A stretch of 64,000 nucleotides of DNA from Saccoglossus kowalevskii (GCF_000003605.2 NW_003147774.1:53788-117787); one strand, 5' to 3'; shown: positions 47,860 through 59,948, numbered from the stretch's first letter. A program made the numbers and translations. Notes: a model not told the origin generated them from the letters alone.

Positions 47860-48921
47860 TTATGGAGCAGAGTTAAGATTTTCGTTAATCACTGTGTCTC
47901 CCCCAATATACATTATGTTAGGATTTTTTCGGCGATTAAGACATATTAATTCTCCCAGTCTTTTGCGGAAAGTATCGTTAATTATCAAGTGAACAACAGG
48001 GTCGTAGATGTAGCTGATATGAAATACCAGATAACTCACTAAATCAATGGCATTGTAACGAGCAATACCGTCATTGACAACTATTGTCAATCTTGTGCAA
48101 AAGTGAAAAGCATAACCAGCTATGACGATGCAGTTGATAATAACCAACGCTTTGGCTGTCCGTATGCTCGATTTTGCACGGTTACGAAACGTCATTTCTA
48201 AGTGATGGCGATCCAGGACCGAGAAGTCGCGTTGCGGTGCAACGGCATTGACTTGACGTCTCCGTCGTTGGTTATGTCGCAGAATCTTACAGTTGTAGAT
48301 TATTGTTCCGCTCGGAAAACATAATACGAGTAGAATACAAAACAGAACATAAGCAGCTTCTAGTCGTGGATCACGTATTTCGACACTTGTTATGCACAGT
48401 CCACTGCGATGTAAGTTCTCGGGATCCCAGAGAAAAATCGCTGGCAAGTATACGGAAATCAAAACAACGACGCTACTAGCGACCCAAATTTTAACACGAC
48501 GGAAAGTCACTGGACTTTGGCATACGATGCTACGAAATCGTTCGTAGCTCATTATCGTCATCAAGATGAGAGGCAAGAAAAACAAAGTATAACGGACCAA
48601 CTTATTCACTCTGCACATGAGCTGGCCAACAATCCATCCGATTTTCAAGACATTAAAGGGATAAAACACCATATGCCAGATACAATAGACAGTGTCGTTC
48701 AGAGTCAACAAGAAGAAGAGAAACTCAGAAATATTGTTTTTGTTTCGGTACATAAACAATGAAGACAAAATAGATATATTCAGGATGAGTCCAGCAATAA
48801 ATATTACATACGTTGCAACCAATCGTAAAATGACAAATTGTTCGGAGAGTTCATCACGAGCCACGTGGAAGCTGGTGTGATTTCCCGTGCTGTTTTTTTC
48901 GGGTCCGTAGGACTGATTCAT
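47860..48921 (-). CDS. Class A GPCR paralogue 4, apparently intact
   Basis: 353-residue intronless receptor. Approximate map: N-terminus 1-30 with sequons at N2, N10 and N14; TM1 31-58 (N48); TM2 68-90 (D76); C103 at the start of TM3; E127-R128-F129 in place of DRY; TM4 146-165; C176 in ECL2; TM5 188-210; a long basic ICL3 with RRRRQVN; TM6 257-281 without CWxP; TM7 293-315 with D307-P-V-V-H311; helix 8 with FRKRLGEL. The TM7 tyrosine of paralogues 2 and 3 is a histidine here. Both disulfide cysteines are present, so the protein should fold as a class A receptor. The ATG aligns with paralogues 1 and 2. Downstream sequence matches the 3' flank of GPCR 1 in inverse orientation, which supports the view that the plus-strand copy came from this type. 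Confidence 0.9.
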   Translation of the reverse strand: MNQSYGPEKNSTGNHTSFHVARDELSEQFVILRLVATYVIFIAGLILNISILSSLFMYRNKNNISEFLFFLLTLNDTVYCIWHMVFYPFNVLKIGWIVGQLMCRVNKLVRYTLFFLPLILMTIMSYERFRSIVCQSPVTFRRVKIWVASSVVVLISVYLPAIFLWDPENLHRSGLCITSVEIRDPRLEAAYVLFCILLVLCFPSGTIIYNCKILRHNQRRRRQVNAVAPQRDFSVLDRHHLEMTFRNRAKSSIRTAKALVIINCIVIAGYAFHFCTRLTIVVNDGIARYNAIDLVSYLVFHISYIYDPVVHLIINDTFRKRLGELICLNRRKNPNIMYIGGDTVINENLNSAP

Positions 48922-48982
48922 GTTGATTTATAATGATGAAATCATCCTCCGTTCAATATATAATGTAATTGATATCACAATA

Positions 48983-49011
48983 CTCGCGTTCGATTGAATC
49001 AGTTGACGTCG
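48983..49011 (-). promoter_or_regulatory. Upstream block of GPCR 4, CRE changed
   Basis: TCGAACGCGAG is intact (48983-48993, minus strand). The CRE position reads TGACGTCG on the plus strand (49004-49011), one base off. Confidence 0.5.
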
Positions 49012-50479
49012 CAAAATCACCAAAATTACAGTTGCATAACCTCGAAAATTTGTCAGCAGTTGTATAGACCCAAATTGTATACTATACCCAAACTTTGCTT
49101 CGTCCAGCTTGCATGAAAGCACAAATTGAATAACGCCGTGCCTTTACGAGTCTAATATGCTAGTAATAATATTATTATAATATTATTAATTTATTCACTA
49201 ATACCACATAAATTCATGCATATAGAGCGTAGCTCGATACGACCGTGAACTGTTTGCAACTCTCAAGTGAAATTTTAAATAAAGTACCATGGAGGCTGCC
49301 ACGTTTGCTTTATTATTAAAGACATTTACGCACGTGGTCATTCCATATTTGGAATTAGCATTTCTAATGTGGTAGGATGAAAATACCGTAAAATTACGGC
49401 ACGCTGTAACGTATGGCGTTACATTGACAGATGTACAATAATAATCAGTATTACATATCACATGTTGAGGTTCTTACTAAATCACTGCACTCCTGTTTGA
49501 CTTTTTACATGTAATATACAGAGGTATGAAAAATAATTTCTTTACATGGCAAATCAATAGAAGGCAAATGGCAAAGTGTTTTGAGGTTCAACAATGACGT
49601 ACAAAATGCTTAATATGCAACAATGGTCAGATCGAAGTATGAAACACACTTCCTTATACAATGCATTTATTACAAAAGAGAGAGAGAGATGACCTCTTCA
49701 ACAAACACATACAAGAAACATCACAATGGCGTGAAATTAGTCAGATCGAAACGTGTCCCAGTGTCGGCAACAAGCTTTGTAAACGGTTATGTTTTGGTCA
49801 GTTGAGTAGACAATTATGATAAACAAATACATTGTAGCAAACATAACGTCCAACCGTCCACTGCAGGTAATATAAATAGGTGACGGTTGATGTTGTGTTG
49901 GCGACGCACATTTGCGTTGGGATAGTTTATAGGGGACATAGCTCTTCTGTGTCGATAAAAATCCTAATATCCGAAAATAACAAATTTAATGACACCAACT
50001 AAAAAACCACCACAAAGACTAATAGCCGACAGAAAAAAAGCAACGGACCCACAGCTAAATCAAACTGTTACACTCGTTAAAACACGGTATATCTCTGAGC
50101 TAAACGAACAGATATTCCGTTGCACTGAAGAATGATCTAGTGTCAGCTGGTTTAATTTGATCAACGGCAGTGTATATAGAATACGGACAATTTTCGAAGC
50201 AGATTAAAGTCAATGGTGGTCGCTCTAAACACCGTTATTGTGTTAAAACTAAATTCCCCGGACTATTTCACACACACAAGTGCTTCACACACCAATGATG
50301 ACTGTGCATGCTCAACGCGTGTTCAGAGAAACTTCCACTTCCTGAACTCAAATGGGTGTCAGACTGGGTTGCCAGACCGGGGTGCCAGGCAGCTTCAGCT
50401 TATTACAGAATTTAGTTATCGGTATTTTTCGAAAATTGTCGAGCCGTTACTATCAAAGTCTTGTTTTTATACGAACATG

Positions 50480-50965
50480 TGACACAGTTATACAATTGAT
50501 CACAATGGTATAGGATTGGTCACATTTGATATACAACTGATCACAATGGCATAGAATTGGACACTTTTGGTATACAACTGATCACAATGCTATAGGATTG
50601 ACACATTTGTTGTACAACTAGTCACAATGGTTTAGGATTGGACACATTTGGTAAAACACTGGTGATAATCGTATAGGATTGGATTTATTTGGTACACAAT
50701 TGATCACATTTGGTGTAAGATTGAACACATTTGGTATACGACTGTTAACAATGGTATATGATTGGATTTATTTGGTATAGGATTGGTCACATTTGGTATA
50801 GGATTGAACACATTTTGTATACAACTGATCACAATGATATGGGATCGGACACATTTGGTATACGATTGATCACAATGGTATAGGATTTGATATATTTAGT
50901 ATACGACTGGTCACAATCGTATAGGATTAGCACATTTGGTATACAACTGATCACAATATTCCTAG
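50480..50965. repeat. 41-bp satellite array, second locus, about 0.5 kb
   Basis: Same unit family as 42420-44310 (GGTATAGGATTGGACACATTTGG and TATACAACTGATCACAATGG), more diverged and shorter. It occupies the equivalent position: upstream of a GPCR unit and followed by the AAGATGACTGCATGTAC block. Confidence 0.92.
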
Positions 50966-50969
50966 ATTA

Positions 50970-53523
50970 AGATGACTGCATGTACATTATATAACCTAAT
51001 AATTAATAAAAAGATCATAACAAATAACCGCATCTCAAATAATTGTTCTCCTATTTATAGTTGTATTGGTTTATTGAAATATACCCCCAAAAAATCAGAG
51101 AAATGTGTCATTGTTTGTTTAAATATGCAAATTGGATGTAGGTTCAGCTGGTGATGATATCTTCAATTTTTGGAAAATATTCTACGCTAAAAATTATATT
51201 TTCAACTTGAAAACTACCAACATGATTGTTTTAATATATTAATGATGTACATAATGTTTGTGAAGGATTTGTTTGATGAAGTTAAGTATATTATATTAAG
51301 TATATAATATAAAACGACGCTACTTTTTGTGGGTAAACTGCGTGTTGTTTTATAGGTGTGCATTGTTTGATCTGGCTACGACAATGTTCTTGTAGGACAG
51401 CAGAGATACTTCGACCATCAGGTTTCTTATTTCCAGTGACATTTTGTCTCCAGCAGAGGACATCATGCGCTATCCTTCTAATGGCTGCATAAGTAATGGT
51501 GTATATGTGTACATCATTGCACACATGTTGTTTTTTTTACATATAAAGAACAAAATTATTAAAAATCGCTTCGTTATATGACCGCGTTTAGCAAGCCACT
51601 AGAGGGCAAATCAAATATTGTAACCAAGTACGAAACATGAATGATTAATATTGCGTATCATAGCAACGCCGTTGGCTCCCTAAGCGTGTTGTAGGAGAAT
51701 AGTAATTTGCCCTTCCAAAGTTCTAACGGTCGACCCTTATTCACATGTAATGTATTTATATCAACGGTCACAGCATTATTCACAGTGAGTTGGACAGCCA
51801 AATAGACAATCATTTGAACATTTCTCCGTCCTTTTATATCTACTGTTGCGTTGCCCGGTGGTTTTTGGTTGGTTATTTGTCGATCTGTCCGGACTGTATG
51901 AGTAGTAATAACGTCACGCTGCCTCGCCATGAACTGAAAAGTCCAACACCTGGTTTGTATTAACATTTGACACATTACATTTTCTAGTTTTGTTTTAATG
52001 TCACACTACCATCATAACAATGTGAATTATTTACCAGATTCAAAATTGAATTACAGTTTAAATAACAATAATACGAGTTAGCAGTATAGTAATAGTTTTA
52101 AAATTTTCGAATTGTAAATAGCAATATCGCCATTGATAACTATTGTCAGTCTTGTGCAAAAGTAAAAAGCATAACTAGCTATGACGATTCAGTTGATGAT
52201 AGCCAAGGCTTTGGCAGTCCGTATGCTCGATTTTGCACGGTTACGAAACGTCATTTCTAGTGATGGGACAGCGAGGTCGCGTTGTGGTGCCACTGCATTG
52301 ACTTGACGTATCCGTCGTTGATTATGTCGCAGAATCTTACAGTTGTAGATTATAGTTTCGCTCGGAAAACCCAACACGAGTAGAATACAAATCAAATCAA
52401 AACATAGCTTCCTGTCGTGGATCACTTGTTATGCACAGTCCACTACGATGTAGGTTATCGGGATCCAACAGAAAAATCCCTGGCAAGTATACGGAAATCA
52501 AAACAACGACGCTACTAGCGACCCAAATTTTGACACGACGAAAAGTCACTGGACTTTGGCATACGATGCTATGAAATCGTTCGTAGCTCATTGTCTTCAT
52601 CAAGATGAAAGGCAAGAAAACGCAAGTATATCGGACCAACTTATTTACTCTGCACATGAGCTGGCCAACAATCCATCCGATTTTCAAGACATTAAAAGGA
52701 TAAAACACCATATGCCAGATAAAATAGATAATACGAAGAAAAGAAATTCAGAATTATTGTTTTTGTTTCGGTACATATATAATGAAGACAAAATAGATAT
52801 ATTAAGGATGAGTCCAGCAATAAAGATTACATACGTTGCAGCCAAACGTACAAAGACAAATTGTATTCAATATATAGTGTAATTGTAAACTACTACTAGA
52901 AGATAGTGGTGAACAGAATATCAAATGGCAATAGAAAGACTATACGAATGATTGTTAGTTTAAAATGTCCAAAACTGTCACAGTGTAAAGCCTGATTATT
53001 GCGATTGAGAGGGTCACTCACACTGGACAGGGGGTTCTTTCATTGCTAGAATGGAGAATAGACAAGACAATAGTACTGAAAATAAAATACACATACACCA
53101 AAATATCAAGGTAAAGCTCCTGGCTTTAATACCTCTCAAAATAATTATAGGAATCAAAGTACAGAAAAAAAAAACAATGAATAAATTCACTAAAATAGGG
53201 GATTGCCAGTAGAGATGGATGACAGTCAATGGCTTCTGCAACACAACGACGAAGAAATACATGAGTCTTGCTTGCAGAGGAATGCTGTTATTGTGGAGGG
53301 CACCGATTAAAGCAGGAGATCACAGAGCAGTTCAGTCTCACAGAATGATGGTTGAAGCCTGTATCACTTGTCGCACAATATCACAGCAATAACACATAAG
53401 GTATTCAGTTGAAATGATGGACCCCAACTGTCTTCAGTCTAGTCTATGTATAGGCATACATGGCCCAGATTCAGACATCACCTAGGTTTCCACATGAACC
53501 AATCAGAATGTGGTCTTGCTAGC
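50970..53523. repeat. Segmental duplicate of 44700-47530
   Basis: Sister copy that keeps a GPCR remnant (52111-52862). It also has about 210 bp (near 51753-51965) that the other copy lacks. Its right end is cut by a MITE at 53527. Confidence 0.85.
52111..52862 (-). pseudogene. GPCR paralogue 5, truncated pseudogene
   Basis: Same receptor family with all the usual landmarks (FIAGLILN, FNVLKIGWIVGQLMC, SYERF, HRSGLC, RNAKSS-like ICL3). The start codon and extracellular N-terminus are gone: the sequence jumps from the codons before TM1 to the 5' flank near 52862. A short loss removes the TM2 LND segment, the frame changes near 52420, a stop interrupts TM6 near 52190, and TM7 and the tail are missing beyond 52111. 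The first residues after the break still match paralogue 4 best by eye. It is a non-functional host gene copy. Confidence 0.92.
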
Positions 53524-53526
53524 AAA

Positions 53527-53837
53527 GTGTGTTTAAACAAAGAACAAAGACTAGGGTGGGGTTTTCATTAAACAGAAAATGAAGAATGAAGAATATATAT
53601 GTATATCACAGACCACGTAAGAAAAATAGGTATGCAGTCTGTGCATAGAAGAATGAAGACTGCATGTAAATGTATTTATTTGTATATCAATGTGTGGTTT
53701 TTGTTCTTCGTTTTAAAGATTAGGGTGGGGTTTTCTTTAAACAGAAGAACGAAGAATATATATGTTATGATTAAACAGTATGAATATTCTGCCTTCGTTC
53801 TTTGTTTTTCGTTTTCAGATCTTCGGTTTAAACACAC
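53527..53837. mobile_element. 311-bp MITE-like element (copy 2)
   Basis: Ends GTGTGTTTAAAC (53527-53538) and GTTTAAACACAC (53826-53837), a perfect 12-bp inverted pair. The interior matches 12545-12855 in the same orientation and contains the GGGTGGGGTTTTC..TTAAACAGAA sub-repeat twice. It abuts the GPCR-linked duplicate at TTGCTAGCAAA. No clear target duplication was found. Confidence 0.75.
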
Positions 53838-53984
53838 CCGGAACAGGTTGTCACGAAGAGTTCTAACTATTTGATGTTTATTAAAGTGGATTGACCACCA
53901 TTCAGAGAGTTTGGGGTTTCAAAGGTTGCAGACAACTGAGCACCGATGAAAGTTAGAATTATAATCTAGAAGTCTGCATGTACG

Positions 53985-54138
53985 AATTGCAATCAAGTGA
54001 ACCAATTGTAATCAAGTGAATCAAGTGAACCAATTGCAATCAAGTGAACCAATTGNNNNNNNNNNNNNNNNNNNNNNNNNNNNNNNNNNNNNNNNNNNNN
54101 NNNNNNNNNNNNNNNNNNNNNNNNNNNNNNNNNNNNNN
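53985..54138. repeat. ~20-30-bp tandem repeat running into an 83-N gap
   Basis: CAATCAAGTGAACCAATTG is repeated about three times up to 54055, where 83 N begin (54056-54138). The gap probably lies within the same repeat. Confidence 0.75.
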
Positions 54139-55730
54139 AAATCAATTTCAATCTTCTGAATGTCCCTGATGTAACTAAAATTGTATATACTTTAAGTTGA
54201 CGAACGTAAATAAATCTTCACTTCATTTAGACCAAGGTCGAGGTTTATCTAAACTCATTTGATAAAATATGCAAATTATCAGCAACCCAGAGACAATTTT
54301 CCGGAGAAATCACTGAATTCAGTAGTTCTTGTTCATTTGTATTAAATGGCTCATGTTGATCTAACATTCCGGATGTTTTTCTGGTATAAACAACAAACAT
54401 TAGCACTATATTAGTTCTTCTCACTCCTGACATATCATGAATCAATTAATAATAACTCAAGTTGCAGTTGACTTGCATATTTTTGAATTGGAGGATTTAA
54501 TATTGAAAAGTTAGTTAATTCCTTATTTAGTTAGTTAATATGTTTGACATGTAATATAAAACCTTTTCATTTTGCTAATTTTCTCATCTATAATGTTATT
54601 TGTAAACTCTCTGATTTATACTATTTCACTTTTTCTTTAAGTTTGACTATAGTCTTATAATTTTATTGGTATAATAGTTCACCCTGATTTTAGCAACTAT
54701 ATTGTGATTACTTGTGTCTCGTATCATGGTAACTGAATAGGCGAGGTATGCACACATATCGGCTCAGTTAAAAGTGAACAGAATTTGTGAAGGGCTTGGA
54801 GAACAATTTGTGATCTTAAAAGCTGATAGTGGTATGGATGCTTTACTTGTTAAATTGGGAGACGGGGTTTCCTGAAAATGTTTATTTCGATCGTCACGGG
54901 CAGGGGATATAGATGTAATATTGAAGACGACTCTTCTACATACACTGACGTGACCTGTACATGTGTTTCGTGAACATTATATTTTATGTTTTTTAGTTCA
55001 ATAGAGCCTTGCTATTTGACAAAACATGCATATATGTATTGGTATCTGGAGAGAGGTATACTTATGACTGACTTGATAAGTATCACTAAATAAAATGTTT
55101 TCCAACCCTACTGTCTGGTAAATGTACATATATTAAACCCAGATATACTAAATACGACATCGATTTGTTTATTTAGTTGTTTATTAAGGCATCATTTAAT
55201 TTCAGTGTTTGGTGGACATCAAGAGTTTTGAAATATTACAGTTGGTTATTTTAATATAGTGATGATCAAAAACGTAAATGCATTTCTGTACTGTTTACAG
55301 ACATGTATCTGTAATTGTAAATCGGATATTATCTTGTCAATTCTCAAAGACCGTCTTTCACACTTCGTACCTGTTTTTACTGAATTAGCCAGAGTAATTT
55401 ACCTCGCGGTGTTCTAAATTAATCCTGTAACAATTTAGCATGTTGTAAAGAATCTGTATCATAACAGAAATGCTAACTGGGGTCCTTAAAACACAGAAAG
55501 CCTACCCAAAGTAGACAACACGTACAGCAATGAAACTCATTGGTTATTCCTATCCACATGTTGAGCAGAGTTGTGAGCTAAAGATTAGCTTCATGTTTCA
55601 TATGTTGCTTTCCTTGACTAAGATTTAAGAATGCCAGCATTAAAATCATTACCCCCCACTATGTCATGTATTTGACTGCTTAGCCTACTTGAGATTAAAA
55701 CCTTGAGATTTACTAGATTTACTTTTAATA
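54139..55730. other. Intergenic DNA, nothing recognised
   Basis: AT-rich, no supported gene or repeat. Confidence 0.45.
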
Positions 55731-55738
55731 CCAAAGTG

Positions 55739-56260
55739 TTGTTAGCTCCGCTGTCGACTTTGTTGAGCGGATCTTATCATATGAGTGATTGTCCGTCGGC
55801 GTCCGTCGTCGTCCGTCATCCGTGTCAATGTTTTGCTTTTTCGACTTTTTCTTTAAAAATTATAAGCCTGAATGATTTGATACTTGGTGTGTATCTTTTA
55901 GATTTGTTCAATTCATGATGATATCTTCAATTCAATTTTTGTAATTTTTGGTAAAAAGTTATATTTTCGACTTCTTGTTAAAAGCCGCAAGTCCAATTGC
56001 TTTGATATTATACATATATAGGTACTACATGTGGAACTCTCTCAGATTTGTTCATTTCGTGATGATGTCTCTAATTTTGGTGAATATTTTTGTAATTTTT
56101 AGTAAATGTAATATTGTCGACTTCTTGTTAAAAAACACAAGTCTGATTGCTTTGATACTATACATATTGTTCATTTTCTAATGATATCTTCTGTTCTTTA
56201 ATTGCAATGTGCATTGCTAACAGCGAAGTTATCTCAGCCGACAGGCTGCTTGTTATCATA
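55739..56260. repeat. Dispersed repeat carrying TTAGCTCCGCTGTC (copy 2) with internal triplication
   Basis: Starts TTAGCTCCGCTGTCGAC, then GTGATTGTCCGTCGGCGTCC. It then contains about three imperfect ~130-bp units of the form TCGACTTCTTGTTAAAA..CTTTGATA..CAGATTTGTTCA..GATGATATCT. It ends near CAGCGAAGTTATCTCAGCC. Related to 44890-45930. Confidence 0.7.
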
Positions 56261-59010
56261 TCTTAGAGATGTCAGATTTACTGTAAGCTTAACAGAATTT
56301 ACATGGGTAAAATTGTTCTTGGTAAAACACATGAAACAGAGTTTAACCTCCATGTGAAAACAATTCATAAACCATCTTTTGAAATTTTAGACACAATGAT
56401 TGTGTGCCCGCCTTTACGCCAACACAACTAACAAAGGGAAATTGTACCCCTCCATCAAACACAGCGACAGTGCCAGGTTCTAAACCTGTATCAAATAAAA
56501 CTTCTTTGCTAAAAGTATTTTTGATAAAGTTGTTCAGGGAGAGTTCTTTATAACACCAGAGAATATTAAGAACATTCTTTAGGAATTGTGGCTATAGGTT
56601 ATGCAGTGGGTCAGTGTGAGTGCGATTATGTGCATACACGCGTTTAAAAAACATAGTACTAAATAAATGCTTCTGTTAGAAAATACATTCTCTGTCAAAA
56701 CTATCACCAAAAGAAACCCTAGATCGAATGATGCTGACAACAAACTGGTAAGTACTTGCCTGATACGACAAATAGCCCACAACTGCATGTTTTAATGTGA
56801 CTTTATCATAGCAAGACATAAATTTGATATAGTAAATAATACATTAAAAGGAAATGCATTTTCTCTTAACTCCTTTACGACGTTCCCAAGGAAAGACCAT
56901 GGCAATATGTAATGGTGTTCGTGAAAAAGAATATTCTCGTATGTTTTGCGGATACTAATGTATACTGTATATCTCCCATATATTAATGAACTGATACACA
57001 TAATCTTTTTAAAATCTGAATTTTGAGAGCTAGAGTTTTTAAAACCTATTATATTACCAAATTTATTTCATATTTTGCTGGCTCTAGCAAGGCTGTGTTT
57101 CTACCAAAAAAAATATTTCAATATGCAGAAATTATCACAGGTTTGAAAGTGGCATTCGGTACACTAGCATTAACATTAAACATTACACCACCGCTGGACG
57201 CCCCTCAAAACGTACTAAATGTTGAGGGCCGTGTTGCTTCTACACTGAAGCCTGTATGTGTAGTAGGTCTAGTTGTAAATGTAGGAAAAACACAAATGAC
57301 GAAATTTGATGGAATGAATAAAGAGAGGAAATATTAACTCAATATAAAGAATACCCTGAACATCAAAACGGAGAATCGCTATCTATTTCGGGTGGCTGGA
57401 GTTCCTTTAAATCCTTGAAAGCAACCCGAAAGCAAGAGCGACTGGGACTGCACCAGTTTGTTATGCGCAGTAGTTTCAGTGACGTCATCCATGCGATATA
57501 CGTGCAGTATCTACGTTGAAGGCCATATACCATGTCGCATCCATTTTATTCAATGTCATGTGACTGCGTCTTTACCAATCACAACATGCGTAACAGCGAG
57601 ATGTGATAAATACGTTTTATTCCACTCCACATGTCTGGCTCTCTGTCAATCAGTTGGCGTATTAGAATACGAGATATAAACTCATTTTAGTTGTTGCACT
57701 AAGGTCACAATAGGCAATGTAACGTGTAGTATTTTGTGTAACAGCTCAATTTACATTGCACAACGGAACCTTCTGATGATATTACGCAATGCACATTATG
57801 TGTAACGCTCGGTGATAATCACCAAATTTACATCGTAGTGTAATAAATAATGGTAAATTCAGATACAAACGGCAATAGCCCGGATAAGACTTTTTGCAAA
57901 AAGTTAATTTTATAAAAATGTGAAAGCACTAATTAGCCTGAAATGATAACCGGGTTTCGCAAACATGGGCGGGTAATTTATAATTAAATTAATAGAAATG
58001 ATGATACAAATACAAGTCTCCTGAATGAAATATAGTATACCCAGTTTTGATAATTGACTTGTACCTGGATTAATCCTAAAAATATAGTCATAGATACATT
58101 TCATAAATACAAATAATAATTTACTTGACAGCTAGTCTCCTAGGCGTGGCGCGTGAAACACACTGTTATGTCTGTACGATTTGCAGTCATGTCCGTGATG
58201 GAGGTCTGCACATGTTCGGACGTTGAATAGAGAATATCCACCACAATGCCAGATACATGTAGAATTGGCGAAGGAAGGATGCTACACCTTGAAATCTTCG
58301 CCATTAGGAACCCGGCGCTGGCAATAATTCAATGAGTGTTCAAATCCCCATTTGTCTTACCACGACTTCTATAATCTGAGACGAGCTTTGTCAAGGGTAC
58401 TTCTTCACCGTGAAACATGAAGAAGCAACCCCAGCAACGTAACATTCAGGCATTAAATAGTCCCAGTACCTCTAGGATTAGCATCACAATACATTGGTAC
58501 TTGGTGGCGAAACCATTTGATTAACAGATATAATTACACATCACAATATTTACAAAATTCATTGTTACCTTTCATATTCACAGTAAAGAACTAACTGTTA
58601 ATTTAAATGACTTGTTGCTGTACATTAGAATACCTCAGTAACTTTGCACTTATTTCAATTATCCCTGAAACAGGATTTTGTCTGGAAATCTTTCCGTGCA
58701 TGCGTTGACATGGTCAAGACATTTAATGGTAGTGTAATTGCTACAATATGCTAGAAAAATAGATAATTGAATCACACACACGCACAAATTGTTCGGCATA
58801 AAGGAGGTCCTTAATACAAAACTAGGACTGGACATAGGGTGCAAAGTATCCTAGACTACAACAGGGCGGTAAGAAATTACTGAGACTAACTAAAACCACA
58901 AAACTGAAAAGATGTAGGAGAAATAAAAAAAATAAAAAAAGGAAATAGGGAATGTGTTTGGGTGAAAAAAAAACAGCCAGGGAAACAACAATGTACAAGC
59001 GGACAGAGAA
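56261..59010. other. Intergenic DNA, no gene recognised
   Basis: An open stretch near 57023-57337 (104 codons) has no recognisable domain and no homologous copy in the window. GCAATGTAAC near 57712 and its loose complement near 57752 hint at a small inverted repeat. Confidence 0.4.
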
Positions 59011-59017
59011 TTTGCTG

Positions 59018-59032
59018 CCACTAGGTGGCGCT
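59018..59032 (+). promoter_or_regulatory. CTCF-consensus-like site
   Basis: CCACTAGGTGGCGCT fits the CTCF core consensus CCASYAGRKGGCRS at every position. It lies between the receptor array and the WFIKKN-like gene. Binding is inference, and such a motif can also ride in a repeat. Confidence 0.4.
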
Positions 59033-59242
59033 ATATACTGAATCGATAAAATAGCTGTAGGGGGTTACAACAGATAATACTGAACAGGCAAATCTATATA
59101 ATGCGCAGCAAGTAACCAGATTTATACTGAAAACAAATTTAGCACAAATATAAATTATTTAAATACAGGCCACCGTGTATTGTAAAACTTAAGTTTTCCT
59201 ACCTCAGCTGTCAAAACATACCTGTGTTTATACTTATCTGAC

Positions 59243-59575
59243 TATATCCTCGGGGGCGGACATCCGGGCATTTTCACCTCCTGGCAACCCGCGGCGGTGA
59301 AAACAAAGGCCAAAAACTCGCAGAAAACGGTACTTTGGGATGATTGTTGAGACTCTTCTGAACAGTGTAACACGATTAGCCCTACGTGTGTAACATATAT
59401 AAATTTGGTTGTTCAGGATTACTTCAAAGTTGAGTTTGTGTTGTTTTCTCGAATTTTCACCGACTCGACCGTCGTTTCACAGCAGCGCGCACAGAGCCCA
59501 TAGAAATGCATGGTACAGTGGTGCGCGTCTTAGCAACGTGGAACGTCTGTGACGTAGCTCCGCCCCGAGGATATA
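59243..59575. mobile_element. 333-bp MITE-like element, TATATCCTCGGGG ends
   Basis: TATATCCTCGGGGGCGGA at the left is matched by TCCGCCCCGAGGATATA at the right. The interior is GC-richer than its surroundings and non-coding. A TA target duplication is possible but cannot be told from the TATA within the repeat. Confidence 0.6.
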
Positions 59576-59783
59576 CAACATATACATATATCTTAACACG
59601 GAATACATCTTAAAACAGACCTTTGGACATTCCCGAGTTGTTTAAAAACGCCTTTGTTACCGTGAATTGCCTAATTTGTTTTGTTTTGGGTCCAACTAAA
59701 CCTCAAGTACAGACTCATTCAATTTGTGTAGTTTATTGTCAGAAGCAACTTTGATACATGTTAAATGGTCTCAAACGACATAA

Positions 59784-59948
59784 TTAAATCGGAAGGATCG
59801 TCACCTGCGCACGCGCGGAAATTGAGTCCCAAGCGACGATAACAACACACTCTAAAACCGCAAAGGCTCATGGGTAGACGCTTGTTTTTAAACAATGACA
59901 GGCTTTGGCCATCTGACGCATGCGCAGGTGACGACTCCCCCGCTTTAA
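59784..59948. mobile_element. 165-bp MITE, TTAA-ended
   Basis: Left end TTAAATCGGAAGGATCGTCA and right end TGACGACTCCCCCGCTTTAA form inverted repeats that continue through CCTGCGCA/TGCGCAGG. A decayed copy is at 28692-28847. The TIR (TTAAAGCGGGGGAGTCGTC when read inwards from the right) resembles that of the 133-bp MITE family. Confidence 0.75.

Noticed and set aside
57023-57337. 104-codon frame as a gene
   Set aside because: No recognisable domain, no signal peptide, no splice context and low-complexity AT-rich start.
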